Positions 20,930 to 33,918 of a stretch of DNA of 64,000 nucleotides are shown in pieces. This DNA comes from Parasponia andersonii (taxonomy: Eukaryota > Streptophyta > Magnoliopsida > Rosales > Cannabaceae). The stretch covers positions 773,989 to 837,988 of the forward strand of contig JXTB01000093.1 of assembly GCA_002914805.1 (NCBI GenBank), read 5' to 3'. Both the position numbers and the translations under genes were made by a program. How positions within the stretch are numbered: position 1 is the stretch's first letter; every line of letters starts with the position of its first letter. A model generated the notes under the pieces. That model ran no database searches. It was not told where the DNA came from and saw only the letters and a list, made by a program, of their open reading frames with translations.

Positions 20930-23115
20930 TATGGGGCCGATTAGGGTTTATACGGATCGAGATAGCAAATGGAACGGTGGTGCGGGCAATGGTTGATTAC
21001 AGAGCTAGGTTTTAGAATTTGGGACTGTGTGTAATTTGATTTGGCCAAATTGGGCTTGTTATAGCAGTAGGAAATGATACTGATCCGAACACGTATCTAA
21101 AAGAGTATTCATAAGAAATGACCTTATTTTTCAGATAAATTTAAAACGTGGCCGTTTTTTACACCTAGTTGATTAATGGCCGATTTTTTAATTTTATTTT
21201 GGTAAATGGCTGTGTTTTTGGTTGATATATTTTTCTATAATTATATCAATTTTTCAAAAAATAAATAATTTTTTTTTTAAAAAAAAAATGTATTAGCTTT
21301 AAAAAAATATATCAATATATTTTGATCATCTTGAATGCACTCATAAGTCATCATTCTTTAAAACCCCCTTCATCCCTTGCCAATTTGTTTTCAATGTACT
21401 TCAGCTGTATTCGCAAGAGAGAAAAAAACCTGAGTTTCCTATTTTTGTAATTCTTTTGGATTTTTATAAGTAAAATGTTAGAAAACCAAGACAAAATTGC
21501 TCATACTCTCTCAGTTGCTATTTTATCTTCTTCTTCTCTAGATCTCAGATCGTTTAAAAAAAATAAAAAAAAAAACTCCATCGCAGACCAACTCTATCTC
21601 CCTAAAGAACGATACAAGGAGTTTCGCCTCGATGACCGTCAGCATCATCTTGCTCAGATGAGATCAAATTTGTCTTCTTCTCTCGAGCTAAAACCACCCA
21701 AAACCAATTCCAGAATCCTTCAAGTCTGCCATTTTTGGTCAAAAATCTCCTCCAATTTTTTGTGATGTGAGATTCCTTGCGTTTCAGCCTCTATCTTCAT
21801 CTTTTTGGCTTGCACTTTATTCAAATTTGTTCTTAACTATGTCCATGAGTCGTTGACTTCTAGCTTTTTATTCTTGATTCTTAGAACATTGAGATCTAGA
21901 CGACATCGGCTTCAACCAAAAGGGGGTGTTTGTTTTTTAATATTTTTTTTTCTTTTCTATCAAATTTTAAGAGCTGCTCTATCACACTTCCATTATGGTG
22001 AAATTTAGGGTTTCTCTTTATTTATTGTTGATTTCGGTCTTGTGGGTTTGTTTTGATCTTGTTGTATTTGTTGATTCTGTGAATTTGTATTGGATATTAT
22101 TTGGCTACTTTGTCGTTTAATTGTATGTTTTCTTTTATTTTTGCTGAGTTGGGAATTGAGATTGACAATTTTTAGTTTTTCAAGTTGGTACCGGAAAATT
22201 GGGGATTTAACAGTAATGTTGTGTGTTTTTGGATTGAATTTGTTACTAGTACGACTAATTTTTATGTGTTTTGTGGTGTTGGTTCACATTGTGATTATGA
22301 GTCAAAAAATTATAAATTTGTGATCACAATATTGGTAATAATGTAAACTAAATTGTGATTATCAACCGCAAAATTATGATTATTATTAAAAAATTTGTAA
22401 ATAATATAATAACTAAAATATATATACCTAAAAAAAAACGTCATAAAAAGTGACTATTAATCATAAAATTATCACATTTTTATATTTTCAAAAACTCACA
22501 ATATGGCAAATGATATAAAACTTGCTATTCTGAAAAAAAAAACTGTGATATCAATTTCAAAATTGTGACTATAAGTAACAAAGTATAAATAGAATAAGGG
22601 CAATTTTAGAATGATTATAATTTTTCTCTCCAAAAGTAACTAAAAAAGTCATGGTAGGTTTTCATTCTCATTATCATCATCATCAAGTTCAAGTTAACTA
22701 TTATCATCGCAATCTGAGCTTAGCTAGTATATTGAGCTTGATTCTAGCATCGACTCTGACAATAAGAACTTTAAAGTTTTAGAATAGTGGTAAATGCATC
22801 AATCAAGATTCTCAATGTTTTCACAATTAGCGCGTGATATTTTAACTATTTCAGTATATACGATTTCTTCAGAGTCTATTTTGAGTACGACTGAGATAAT
22901 AGTAGATGAGCGAAGGACTTAATTGACTTCTAAAATAGTTGAGATGTTAGCATGTGTTAAAGATTAAGAACAAGCAGTCAAGCGAACTTAAGAACTATTC
23001 GTATTTGCAATGAAGAATTTGTCGAAAATTTCAATAACTTATACATAAATGATGATGATGAGTCATAATTGATGATATACTAGTTTTTTTTGTATGTAAT
23101 AATTTAAATTATAAA
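20930..23115. other. AT-rich DNA without a supported gene
   Basis: One ORF of 96 codons at 21,475-21,765 on the plus strand (MLENQDKIAHTLSVAIL, then a Lys/Asn-rich part) and one of 77 codons at 22,090-22,323 (hydrophobic, Leu/Phe-rich) show no recognisable domain and sit in T-rich DNA. I regard them as chance. Phrases such as AATTGTGATTATGA recur loosely between 22,290 and 22,570. Confidence 0.4.
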
Positions 23116-23123
23116 TTTGTAAT

Positions 23124-23986
23124 TAAAGATGCAACTATGGGCCACTATGGGTCAGTCCAGATTCGTTCTGCTACAGTGTCAGGACAAGCCAATCCGTCTT
23201 GGTGCTGTAATAGGTCGAATCAGCCCGTCTACTATTTGTGGGTTGGGTTGATTGGACTAGGCCATGATATTATAGTTCGTAGACTGGCCCAACACAGGTC
23301 ATAGGATGGGTTGAGCTAGGAAGTGCCAGTTCGCAATGGGCCAAGGTGGGCTGACCTATTCTGACCTATCACGGGATGGCTTATTCTGGCCCATCATGGA
23401 CCGACCCATTTTGACCCGTTTTTCTTTTGTTTTTATATATATTTTTAATTTTGTTATGTATAATCTTAAATATTTTATATTATTTTTTTTAACTAAACTA
23501 ACGTTTTATATTGTCTTCTCGCAAGACTTTTAATAAAATAGTCATAAATAAAATTTCTGTTAATGATTTGCATAATTATTTAATTCTATTTATATTAATT
23601 TTTCTAATATAGTAAATATTTTTTTATTATTTATGTTAATTACCACTTAAATTAATTTGTAATTGTATGTAAATTATTTAGGATTTGATAAAAAATAACT
23701 TTAACATTAAATAAAATAATTTTTTTTTTTTTGGTTTTTAAACTAGTATAAGCCGGCCCACGGTGTGCTAGAATGAACTAGCTCACAATTGGCTATTATG
23801 AACTAGCCCATGAGCCGACCCAGCTTAATCCACGTATAGAGTAGCCCATGTGTTGGGCTAGGCCGCCTTTTTTTCGTCGATGAGCCATCCTGGCCCAGGC
23901 CACGAAAACAATGGCCTAGACCGGCCTGACTTGTGATGGGCCTGCCTAAAATAAGCCGGACCGAGTGGCCTATTATTGCATCTCTA
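23124..23986. mobile_element. hAT-type MITE with perfect 8-bp target duplication
   Basis: The element begins TAAAGATGCAACTATGGGCC and its right end, reverse complemented, begins TAGAGATGCAATAATAGGCC. It is flanked by the identical 8-mer TTTGTAAT at 23,116-23,123 and 23,987-23,994. Eight-base duplications and T-A-G-x-GATG-CAA-like termini are typical of hAT transposons. The sub-terminal DNA is packed with GGCCC/GGGCC phrases and the AT-rich core carries no transposase, so it is non-autonomous (863 bp). Confidence 0.9.
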
Positions 23987-24053
23987 TTTGTAATTATCAA
24001 GACCATTTTTTTTTCTTACTAAAGTTTTATCCCAATGGGCTTTTCTTAGTAAG

Positions 24054-25702
24054 CGATGAATGTCTAATTGTATACATTTATTACGAGATTATATCAACAT
24101 TATACACTTAAGATTTCATTTAATTTCCTAATTTGAAGCACTTTTGTAGACATGACATAAAAGCAAGAGTTACCACTAATTTATATTAAATGTTTGTTTA
24201 TGCGCAAGTTTCATAAATTGGGCACAAGTTCTAAACCACCTAAGAGATTGATCTAATTCTTGAACTCATAGATTCTGGAATCAATTCCTTACTAAACCCA
24301 ACAATAAGATCTGCCTAGGTTATTTCAAAATTGATCTCAAATGGACAATATTTCAAATTAGACTAATTCATGTTCAGCCCGACATACTATAATATTTGGT
24401 CTATTCTGACCTTAATATAATCTTAAATTGAGTGATTCTTGATGCTATGGACTACACAAAAAGATCTAGATAATTTATTCTTTGAGAAAATTCCAGAGAA
24501 GCAGAAATCTGAGTGAAAATATCAGAACTTTCGAGATGATAAGTTCATCAACTAGTTTTGACTCAGCATAACCTATCTTCATTCTTTTTACTCTAAGTTA
24601 AGAAATACGGCTATGATGGATGCCATTTTAGTGGCATACGACTCCTAAGAGATACGGCTTTAGTTTTTCTTCTTTGATTAAGACTTTTTTCATCGAAAGT
24701 AAGTGAGTTCCATATGTATCTTTGGGAGGGATTGAATCTGATAAAACAAAGTGTCCATTGCACTTATCTTTAGCCTATAAATTTTGACTTTGTATCTCCA
24801 AGTTTTTCTATAAATAGATACTTAAGCAAGACTTAGGAGGAATCTTGGTTTGAGATCAAGATCACTCTCTTTTATTCTCTTCTTATTAATTATGTTGTTA
24901 TAATCTTGCTTTGCCTTTCAAATAGTAAGAGTTTTGTATTTAAAGCTATGTTCATATTATGTTCATACTTGTTATTCTTCTTCATCATATTTACTTAAAT
25001 TGTGCATATTGCTAAGGTGAATGGGTGAATCTCATGGGAGAAAAATAAGTATAATCTAAACTTTAGGTGGACCTCATTGTTTATATCCTTTAATCACTAT
25101 TATACATGTTTTATTTAATTTTTTTAATCAATCTTAATACCTTCCTTATTAAGTGATAGGTCTTGATTCATTGTAATCAACCTTTGGCACAATAAATACT
25201 TAATTCCTTTTGTACTGGTTGTGCTAGGAAGAAATTTTGATTTGTTGTAGATATAAGGTGACACTTTGAATACTTGACCATATTTGCAAGTGTTGGTGTT
25301 ATCAAAGAAAGTAATTAAGAAAACTAATCTAATCACATAAATAAATAATAATAAACCTTTAATGATAAATCCTCTGATTGGAGCCTCTATTGTATATAGA
25401 TTCTAATTGAGTGATAAAAGATCTTAGAATATACTTAGTTGATGTACCTAAGAGTGGATCCCCTAATCTTAGTAATTGTTTAATTTTGTAATTTCATATC
25501 ATTATATTTTTGTCACTCTTTTCATATTGTTATAATCATTCTACAACATACTTTCTCCTATCATTATTATTCTTATAATATATGTGTTATGGTATTGTAT
25601 TAATCACTAACTTTCCTGTAGATCGACCTTAGTCTTACTGAATAATTTATTACGTTGACACTCCTGTATTTGGAAAAAGACTTCATTAATTTGAACTAGG
25701 CA
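24054..25702 (+). mobile_element. solo LTR, family A copy 1
   Basis: It matches the reverse complement of 27,322-28,944 over its whole length. It ends in CTAGGCA at 25,702, and its start (CGATGAATGTCTAATT) aligns with TGATAAACGTCTAATT of the other copy, so the initial TG has decayed to CG. Flanks GTAAG (24,049-24,053) and ATAAG (25,703-25,707) differ at one base, as expected for a 5-bp duplication. No internal retroelement genes adjoin, so it is a solo LTR left by recombination. The long LTR starting TGATAAA suggests an Athila-type element, but this is not proven. Confidence 0.82.
24809..24818 (+). promoter_or_regulatory. LTR TATA box
   Basis: CTATAAATAG lies in the middle of the solo LTR in its sense direction and is conserved in the other copy. 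It could still drive read-through transcripts to the right. Confidence 0.55.
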
Positions 25703-25715
25703 ATAAGATTTTTAA

Positions 25716-26079
25716 TGAGGTAGTCAAAGATTAAATCATTAAATTCAAATTCAAAATTTTAAATTTATTAGTTTCTTTTTCGAACATTTTCATTATAATT
25801 CTAAATAATTTTTTTAATGTTTTTATTTTTATTTTTTTTAATAATCTACTCAACTTATNTAATTTTTTATTAAAAGACTTTAATAGTCGATTTTTATATA
25901 AAAAAAATCGGGCCAAGTACAGGCCGGCCTGGCCTTGGCCCGCCTAGGAGCCCGGCAGGCTAACGGGCTGGACTCTATTGATTTTTTTGCCGGTTGGGCT
26001 GAGCTGGCCCAATTTTTTTGGCGGGCTGACTCGTTTGCCTCTCAAAACTTGGCTCGCCTTACTTATTTTGCTACCTCTA
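25716..26079. mobile_element. hAT-like MITE inserted after gag segment
   Basis: The left end TGAGGTAGTCAAAGATTAA aligns, with small gaps, to the reverse complement of the right end, TAGAGGTAGCAAAATAAG. Sub-terminal GGCCCG/CGGGCC phrases are as in the other hAT-like MITEs here. The coding similarity of the neighbouring gag stops exactly at its right end. No matching 8-bp duplication, perhaps because the left side was disturbed by the solo LTR 8 bases away. Confidence 0.6.
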
Positions 26080-26641
26080 ATTGCTACAAGTAGTATAACT
26101 ATTATCAATAGTAGATTGAGAACCGTTACTGTTAGAAGGCCTTGAACTGGAGGATGATGGATTTTGACGATAAGTATTAGATTGAGAAGTTGAACATTGC
26201 TACTGGAACAAAGATATTCTTCAATCTCCAAAGCTTTGTGATTATCTTCTTCAAGAGTTTCATGTGGCTGCAACAAACTTCACGCTTAATTTCAGACATA
26301 ATCCATCTACAAATCGGGAGATAGTAAATCCATCGTCTTCAGGAATACCACATCTCAGTTGAAAATCATAAAACTTGGTCATATACTCAGTCATAACATT
26401 AATAGCTTGTCGAAGGTTTAAAAATTGATGATTAAGTTGAGCACGATAAAAGGTAGGCAAGTACTTCTCTTTTAGGTGCTCTTTCATCTCGACCAAATAA
26501 AGGATATGCATTTGTCCCAAAGGAACAATATTATTCTGTAACTTCTGCCCATATCGTTAAGTGGAGCCAACAAGATTCATCTTAGCAAAGCGAATGCATT
26601 GTTTGTTGTTTGTGGGGTACAAATCAAAATAGTTTTCTATA
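26080..26641 (-). pseudogene. gag: gag fragment of a gypsy element, downstream part
   Basis: The minus strand reads SIENYFDLYPTNNKQCIRFA, then MKEHLKEKYLPTFYRAQL, NLRQAINVMTEYMTKFYDF and CGIPEDDGFTISRFVDGL, a classical Retrotrans_gag domain of plant chromovirus-type elements. It ends in an Asn/Ser-rich stretch at the MITE boundary. Its upstream part is found 12.4 kb away at 39,041-39,600, separated by the inserted Tekay-type element. The single original gag was therefore split by that insertion. Stops and frame changes also occur. Confidence 0.82.
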
Positions 26642-26646
26642 GAAAC

Positions 26647-29600
26647 TGTCACGATCTGAGGCTAGGGTCAATAGCAGAATAGATATTTCATAGAATAAGA
26701 ATACTGAAAAATATTTTAAAAATAATTCAAAAATGCTTAGAAACTTTAATTTCTCAAACTGACCTCGATAAAATGTTTAATTGAAATAAAACTTCATAAT
26801 TATGCATCACCTTAAACATAGACAGTAATTAAAATAAGTGTTCAATAGTCATGCATCGAACATTTATTTCACACTCAAATACAGACATAGGAAATATAAA
26901 TCATGTCCAAATCCCACAAATAAGCTTACTCAGTTATAACTAAATCCAAATTCCTACTCAAGTCTATGTATTTCACAAGTCTCATAGGAATTTACTAAAA
27001 TATAAACAAACTAGTAAACCTGTAATACCTCGATTTAGTTCTCCTGGTCCAAATCACACTAAGTGCCACCTAAGGGGAAGAAAATGGGTGATTTAATACC
27101 CAATAGAGAATCGATTACAGATTTTTATACATAAAAAATATAGTCATGTTGAAGGTCTTGCTTGGTTAGTGGTTCATTCAAAACAGTTCACAAAATCTAA
27201 GGAGAAATCACAGTTCAAGGGTTCAAACATTTCAAACCACTATAAAACATCTATCAAAACCAGTACATATCTATTCAAGCTAACATATAACTATGCATAC
27301 ATTCATGATGTCTAAGGTGTCTGACTAATTCAAATTAATGAAGTCTTTTCCCAAGTGCAGGAGTGTCAAAGTAATAAGTTACTCGGTGAGACCGAGGTCA
27401 ATTCACAGGAAGGTTAGTGAATAATATAAGACCATAACACATATATTACAAGAATAAAAATGATAAGAAAAAGTATGTTGTATGATGATTATGACAATAT
27501 GAAACAAAGTGACAGAACTATAACGATATGAAGTTACAGAATTAAACAGTTGCTAAGATTAGGAGATCTATTCTTAGGTGTATCAAATAAGTATAACCTA
27601 AGCTCTTTTATCACTCAATTGGAATCCACACACAATAGAGGTTCTAATCGGAAGAGTAATCATTAAAGGTCTATTATTAGTTATCTATGTGATAAGATTA
27701 GTTTTCTTAATTACTTTTTTTTTATAACGCCAACACTTGCAAATATGGTCAAGCATTCATAGTGCCACCTTATGTCCACAACAAATCAAAATTCCTTCCT
27801 AGCACAACCAGTACAAAAGAAATTAAATATTTGTTGTATCAATGATTGACTACAATGAATCAAGACTCACCACTTAACAAGGAAGGTATTATGATTAATT
27901 AAGAAAATTAAGTAACATATGTATAATAGTGATTAAAAGATATAAACAACGAAGTACACCTAGAGTTTAGATTATACCTATCTTTTCCCCAATAGATTCA
28001 CCCTTTCACCTTAGTAACATGCAAGATTAAGTAAATATGATGAAGAAGAATAACAAGTATGAAAACAATATGAACATAACTATGAACACAAAACTTTTAC
28101 TATTTTGAATAATAAGAGGAGAATAAAAGAGAGTGATCTTGTTCTCAAAACCAAGATGTCTTCTAAGCTTGGTTTAAGCATCTATTTATAGGAAAATTTA
28201 GAGATACAAAGTCAAAATTTGTAGACTAAAGATAAGAGCAAGTTGGCAACTTGTTTATTTGAGTCTCTTCCAAAAATGTATCTGAAACTCTATGAATTTG
28301 GACAAAAAATGTCTTGATCAAATAAGAAAACTTGAAGCCTTCTTAGGAGTCGTATGACACTAAAATTGTATCCATTAGAGATGCATTTCTTGACTTATAG
28401 TAAAATTGGTGAAGATAGGTTCTGCTAAGTCAAAATTGGTTGCTGATCTTATCATGTGAAAAAATCTGATATTTTTACCCAGATTTTGGCTTTTTTTTGA
28501 ATTTTCTCAAAAAACAAATCAACTAGGTAATTTTGTGTACGTATTTATAGCATCAAGAATCACTCCATTTGAGATTGTAATGAGGTCAGAATGGGCCAAA
28601 TATTGAAGGGTATCGGGATAAATGTGAGTGCAGTCTAATTTATAATGTTTTCCATTTGAGACCTATTTGGAAATAATCTAGACAGATCTTGTAAATTAGG
28701 TTTAGTGAGTAATTGAGTCTAAAATCCATAAGTTTAAGAATTGGATCAAAATCCTGTGTAATTTAGAATCTGTATCTATTTTACGAAACCTGCGTAGAAA
28801 CGAATATTTAACACAAATTAGAGGTGATTCTTGCTTTTATGCCTATGTCTACAAAAGTGCTTTAAATTAGGAAATTTAATGAAACTCTAAGTGTATAATG
28901 ATGATCTAATATCATAATAAATATACATAATTAGACGTTTATCAGTATCCTAGTGGGTCATGCTTATGTCCGAGCCACCTAAAGAGGCAATTGTAGGTCC
29001 GAGCACTCAACGTGGGGTACCGTAAGTCCGATTGCCGTGTAAGTGTATGAATACATGCGAATTCCATATGAGTGACATAATAGTGATATGCACCATTTCC
29101 ATAAAATCACAAAATAACTATGCGGTATTCTTTAATCAAATGTCATTTATTCGTCAAAACTGAGTTATCAAATTATTTTGGATTTTCTAAAAAATCTCGG
29201 CAGTATAACGATCGTTTTTGATTAAAACCCAAAAATCCAACTTCCTATAAAAAAAACAGTTCAAAATAGTATATATAACATGCTAACTAGTGTAACATGC
29301 CTCCCAGGCAGTTTACATTTCAAATCAGGTAAAAAATATCTATAAACATAATTTTTAGAAATTAAATCATGAAATTCCATATTTATTAAAAATATGTAAA
29401 TTTATAAATTAAATTAGTTTTAGAATCAAATAATCGAATCCTTACCTTAATCGAGTGTCTAAATAGTGCTATGGTGCTATGGAGAACATTAGGCGTCGTT
29501 TAGGTGTCATTCGAAGGTTCAAACTTCATTTTCGAACCATTGATCAATAAGTTTGAAAATTTGATTTTCAAATGGAGCTTTAAATTATGAAACAGACTTT

Positions 29601-30174
29601 ACCATTGAATTCATAGCACCCAAAATAGCTGGATTATACATATAATTCGTCATATTTGGGCTCGGGTTGAACCTAGGCCTACGACATGTAAATCGAGACA
29701 AATATGAGCTATCCGATTTCGTTTTTCGTGCCTATTGTGAAACACAGTCAAAATATATCTCATTTTTCATCATTTTTAACATAGATTCCAAAAATGATAT
29801 TAGTTTTACAACTAATAGTATGATCGAAAAGTCAACACCAAAATAAAATATACTCAAAATTGTCCAATGAGATCGAAATCAAACTAAAAAAAATCGAGCT
29901 ATGAGCCACCTACCAGAAGGTTCTCCGTGAGGAGATGAGTCGAACAAGTTCAATTTCACCATGAAACATTGTCGGAATCGGCGTCGGTGTCGAAAAATTT
30001 TTCGCGGCTTCCACATGTTACCAGCAGCGAACAGAACCGTTTTAGGCTGTGAGAATGGTGGTGCTAGCTTTGTCTGGTCCTGGGCTTTCTTTTCCAGCCG
30101 ATAGTGGCGCTCGTCAACATTGGGACGAGGTTTGTCGGAGCTTGGCTAGAAATTGACGTTTCTCTCCAAATTTC

Positions 30175-30221
<47 letters not shown>

Positions 30222-30364
30222 AGGATAGAGTTGAGAGAAAAGAGAGAGAGAGAGAGAGAGGGAAAGAGAGGGCAAGTGTCAGCTCCTTCAATTTATTATT
30301 ATTATTATTTGTAAAGTTGGGTCAAAAGACAAATTTATCCTTACAATTTTTCAGGGATTTTACA
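26647..30364 (-). repeat. 3' LTR of the Tekay-type element
   Basis: It starts (plus-strand view) TGTCACG and ends TTTTACA, like the 5' LTR. It contains the solo LTR at 27,322-28,944. Removing that and one duplicate leaves 2,090 bp, against 2,097 for the partner. An expanded (AG)n run lies at about 30,179-30,262; the partner has a much shorter one at about 38,756. Confidence 0.9.
27322..28944 (-). mobile_element. solo LTR, family A copy 2, inside the 3' LTR
   Basis: A 1,623-bp insertion absent from the partner LTR. On the plus strand it runs from TGACTAATTCAAATTAATG to GACGTTTATCA, with flanks GTGTC (27,317-27,321) and GTATC (28,945-28,949). The uninterrupted partner LTR has a single GTATC at the matching place. 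It is in opposite orientation to copy 1 at 24,054-25,702. Neither copy has internal genes. Confidence 0.9.
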
Positions 30365-30377
30365 TCCTTTTCTCCTT
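30365..30377 (-). other. polypurine tract
   Basis: The minus strand reads AAGGAGAAAAGGA directly before the 3' LTR start TGTAAAATCC. This is the expected primer site for plus-strand DNA synthesis. Confidence 0.8.
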
Positions 30378-30435
30378 AAAAGAGTTTAGTCCCAAAATTC
30401 AAGTACAAGGCATAAATTCAAAGTACAACCTCAAA

Positions 30436-31740
30436 CTAAGAATTAGACAAGTGAGGATATTTTTGATACATTTTTGTCTCGAGTTCCCAAGTGGCTTCTT
30501 CTTCCTTGTGATGATTCAAAAGAACGTTTACAAGTAGAATTTCTCTATTGCGAAGCGTTTTGAGTTCTCTTCCCAATATTGGAACTGGTCGCTCTTTATA
30601 TGTGACATCCTCTTGAATTGGTATTTCTACATATTGAATCATATGTGATGGGTCAGGAACGTATTTCCTCAGTTTTGAGATATGAAAAACACTGTGCACG
30701 TGACCCAACTATGACGGTAAGTCTAATCGATATGCTATTGGCCTAATTTTTGCAATAATCATAAATGGCCTAATGTATCTTGGAGCTAACTTTCTTTAAC
30801 TCCAAATATAGTGACTCCGTGCCTTGGCATGACCTTTGGAATACATGATCACCAACATCATACTTTACTTCTCGTCTTAAGGGATATGCATAGCTCTTTT
30901 GATGATTCTAAACAACCTTAAGCTTTCTTTTATCATGTTGACTTTCTTAGTAGTCTCTTGTATCAATTCTCAATTTTGGCCCAAGAATAACTCGCTTCTC
31001 TACATCAGCCCAATATAAGGGTGACCTGCACAGTCTCCCATATGTCACATCATATAGAGTCATACCCAAACTAGTTTGGTAGCTATTGTTGTAAGAAAAT
31101 TCCACTAACGACAAATGATCATCCTAGCTTCTACCAAAATCTAATATATATATATAAGCGAAGCATGTATTCTAAAATCTGAATTGTTTTCTCAGATTGG
31201 CCATCTGCCTGTGGGTGATGATCTGTGCTGAGATTCAATTCTGTTCCCAAAGCTTTCTACAAAGCTCTCTAGAATTTGGATGTGAATCTTGGATTCCTAC
31301 CAAAAACAATGCTTGAAAGCCCTCTATGCAAACAAACAGTGTGATCCACATAAAGATGATTAAGTTTGTTGAGAGAAAGTTCAACCTGAATCGGTATAAA
31401 ATAGGTAGTTTTAGTCATTCGATCAACAATTACCCAAACTGCATCATTTTTCCTTTGAGTCCTCGGTAATCCCGTTACAAAATCCATAGTAATCTTATCC
31501 TATTTCTACTCCGGAATAGGCGATGGTTGAAGTAACCCAATTAGTCTTTGATGTTCTGCTTTAACTTGCTAATAGGTCATATACTTAGCCACAAAAGTAG
31601 CTATGTCTCATTTCCCACCCTTCCACGAATACTGCCTCTCTAAGTCACGGTACATCTTAGTACTACCAAGATGTACTGCAAACTTAGATTTGTGAGCTTC
31701 AGTCAAGATAGTCTCTCAAAGGTGTGAATTGTTAGGCATA
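30436..31740 (-). pseudogene. integrase with chromodomain-like tail, decayed
   Basis: The zinc-domain region is recognisable near 31,740-31,560. Both cysteines of the expected C-x-x-C before QVKAEHQ are tyrosine, and a TAG follows. The catalytic core segment at 31,487-31,269 reads MDFVTGLPRTQRKNDAVWVI and DRMTKTTYFIPI. The C-terminus at 30,708-30,436 reads VHSVFHISKLRKYVPDPSHM, and after it a tail with EEEATWELETKMYQKYP, as in Tekay/Del chromoviruses whose chromodomain guides insertion into heterochromatin. Many stops lie between the segments. Confidence 0.85.
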
Positions 31741-32126
31741 AGCAAATTTCCATTTGAAAGTACAAATCATTCTCTATTAATACTCCAACCATCTAGCTGC
31801 TCACCATTCTGGAGTTGGTTCCAGATTTTTCCTCAATTTTTGATCTTGCCATTGACTCTGCTGAACTATCTGGAGAACTAAGAGAGTAGCCACTATATTG
31901 CTAACATAAGCAACATCATTTTTCTTGAAGTACTCCAAGTTATAGTCACCAATAGTGACTGAATTTTTTCACTCTTCAAGTATCAAAGAAGTAAGAATAC
32001 TATGAGATTTATAGCTTAAAGCATCTGCTACCATATTTGCCTTTCTAGGATGATATTGAAGATTGAAATCATAGTCCTCCATATATTCAATCCATCACCT
32101 TTGTCTTAAGTGCAAGTCACGTTGAC

Positions 32127-33918
32127 TGTGATGGGATTTGGACCTTACACTTAGGACAAATCATACATGTGTACATATATAGAAAACACATGATCACATC
32201 ATGAACGCAACGAAAAAATAACGGATTTAGGTTTTAAATTTTTTACATGAAACTAGTTTTCATAACCATAGAATATGCATACATTATATACACAGGATTA
32301 TGTATAACATAAATTAAATCTAGATACAAAACACTAGGGATGAGATTAGGATTTACCTCTTATAGCATGCTTTTCCTTGATCTTCTTGTTGATGGTGATC
32401 AAACTTCCAACACTAGATTTTCTTGTCTATACTCTTGCTTTTGGTTGATAAGGTGAATGGGCACCCAGTCAAATCCTTCGTTGAAAAACGATTAAGAACA
32501 CCTTCTTGATCTTTTGGAACATTGAGACTTGAGATGGAACTGTGAGATTGCAAGAAACTTTTTCTCTCCTCTCCTCTCTGCCTTGGCCGATTTCTCTCTC
32601 CCTGTGATTTTCGTGTAACACACTTAGGGTTTTTGTGCAGTTTTTTCTGTCATAGTTCTTATATATATATGGGGCATAAAACTACTAACCCTAGTCCAAC
32701 TAGGATTGGGCTTGTTCTCTAATTTGGGCTTTTGGTGTATTTTTATAAATATGTCCAACTCATGAAACTTATTTATAAAAATACCAACTTCTATGTAGAA
32801 TCATTATTTTACACAGTTTTATGAAACTAATTTCACAAATATCACCAACCAATTAATGAGCTTTGTTGAGTTAGAAAAGGGACCTAATGGATTCAAATAA
32901 TCTAAGCTCCAATAGTATGATAAATACATAATAAATCTTATTATGATATTTATATTAATATTATTAGTAAAGTTGACATTCTACTAAAGGCCCAATACTG
33001 CACTCTTAGATTAAATTTCATGCCTTTTATAGAGATTTAATCAACTAGTCTTGATTAACCAATCCATCTAACATATTCTATACCATATATAGAATCCCCA
33101 TACAATGCCATAGTTAGATAGGTGAAATTACCGTAATACCCCTCTAAAACATATTTAACTTTAAGTTACCATCTTTCTATCAAGGAATAATGTTGTCAAC
33201 AATTTTGTTCTCAATAGCCATTTAGAAAAAATTATCAAAGAATTCACAAAGTGAATACTGAGATCTTAGATTATTCCATAAATCTTGAAAGATTTTAAAG
33301 TGGCAATAATGTATAGTGTCCTTAACTATTTGGTGTTTCCATCAATTCATAAGCCATAACCTCCAATATACCAGAGTTCACCTCTAATTCCATAGAGGCT
33401 AGTCTGTTAATAAATTAAAAGGCTATAACCCATAAAAGCAAGTCCAGTTAAATATCAAGGATTAAGATTTACATGCTAAGAGCTAGTTTGTAGTAATATA
33501 AGAATTGAGTTACGGTACTCCAATTCTTTATAATACCTGGTCCAGTTCAATACACATAACTTATTTATATTGTATTAGTATTTCTATCAGAAATCAAAAA
33601 CTTCTATGATTTGAGATACATCATTCCCGTTGAGATAGATAAACACTACAATCTCTTGTAAATAAAGTATTCCATTTTTATTTACAGATTGTGAACTAAT
33701 TCTTTTAGACTTAGATAAAGAAACAAGTCTCCCTACAATTAACACTTACTCATGTTTGTTTCTTTATACACAAGCAAAGTTATGAAATCTTTTTCAGATA
33801 ACTAAACTATTCAACTGAGACAGTTTAATCTAGCAGATATCATAATTACATGTAAGAAAAATTTGTTTACACTACAAGGATAAAATTGAATATACTTTGC
33901 AGGGCAAATATCCCAACA
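32127..33918 (-). mobile_element. LTR insertion (family B) inside RNase H
   Basis: The RNase H frame ends at [10 protein letters not shown] near 33,925 and resumes with SQRDLHLRQR near 32,126. Between them lies 1.79 kb beginning, on the minus strand, TGTTGGGATATTTGCCCTGC. Parts match the LTR fragment at about 40,310-40,695 and the LTR at 61,820-63,043. No retroelement genes lie inside, so it is a solo LTR. The far end (...CCCATCACA) and a target duplication are not clearly defined. Confidence 0.72.

Noticed and set aside
21475..21765. 96-codon plus-strand ORF starting MLENQDK
   Set aside because: No recognisable domain, Lys/Asn run from A-rich DNA, no convincing promoter; left inside the non-coding description.
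26647..30364. LTR length mismatch as evidence against a pair
   Set aside because: The 1.6-kb excess is fully explained by the solo LTR with its own 5-bp duplication.
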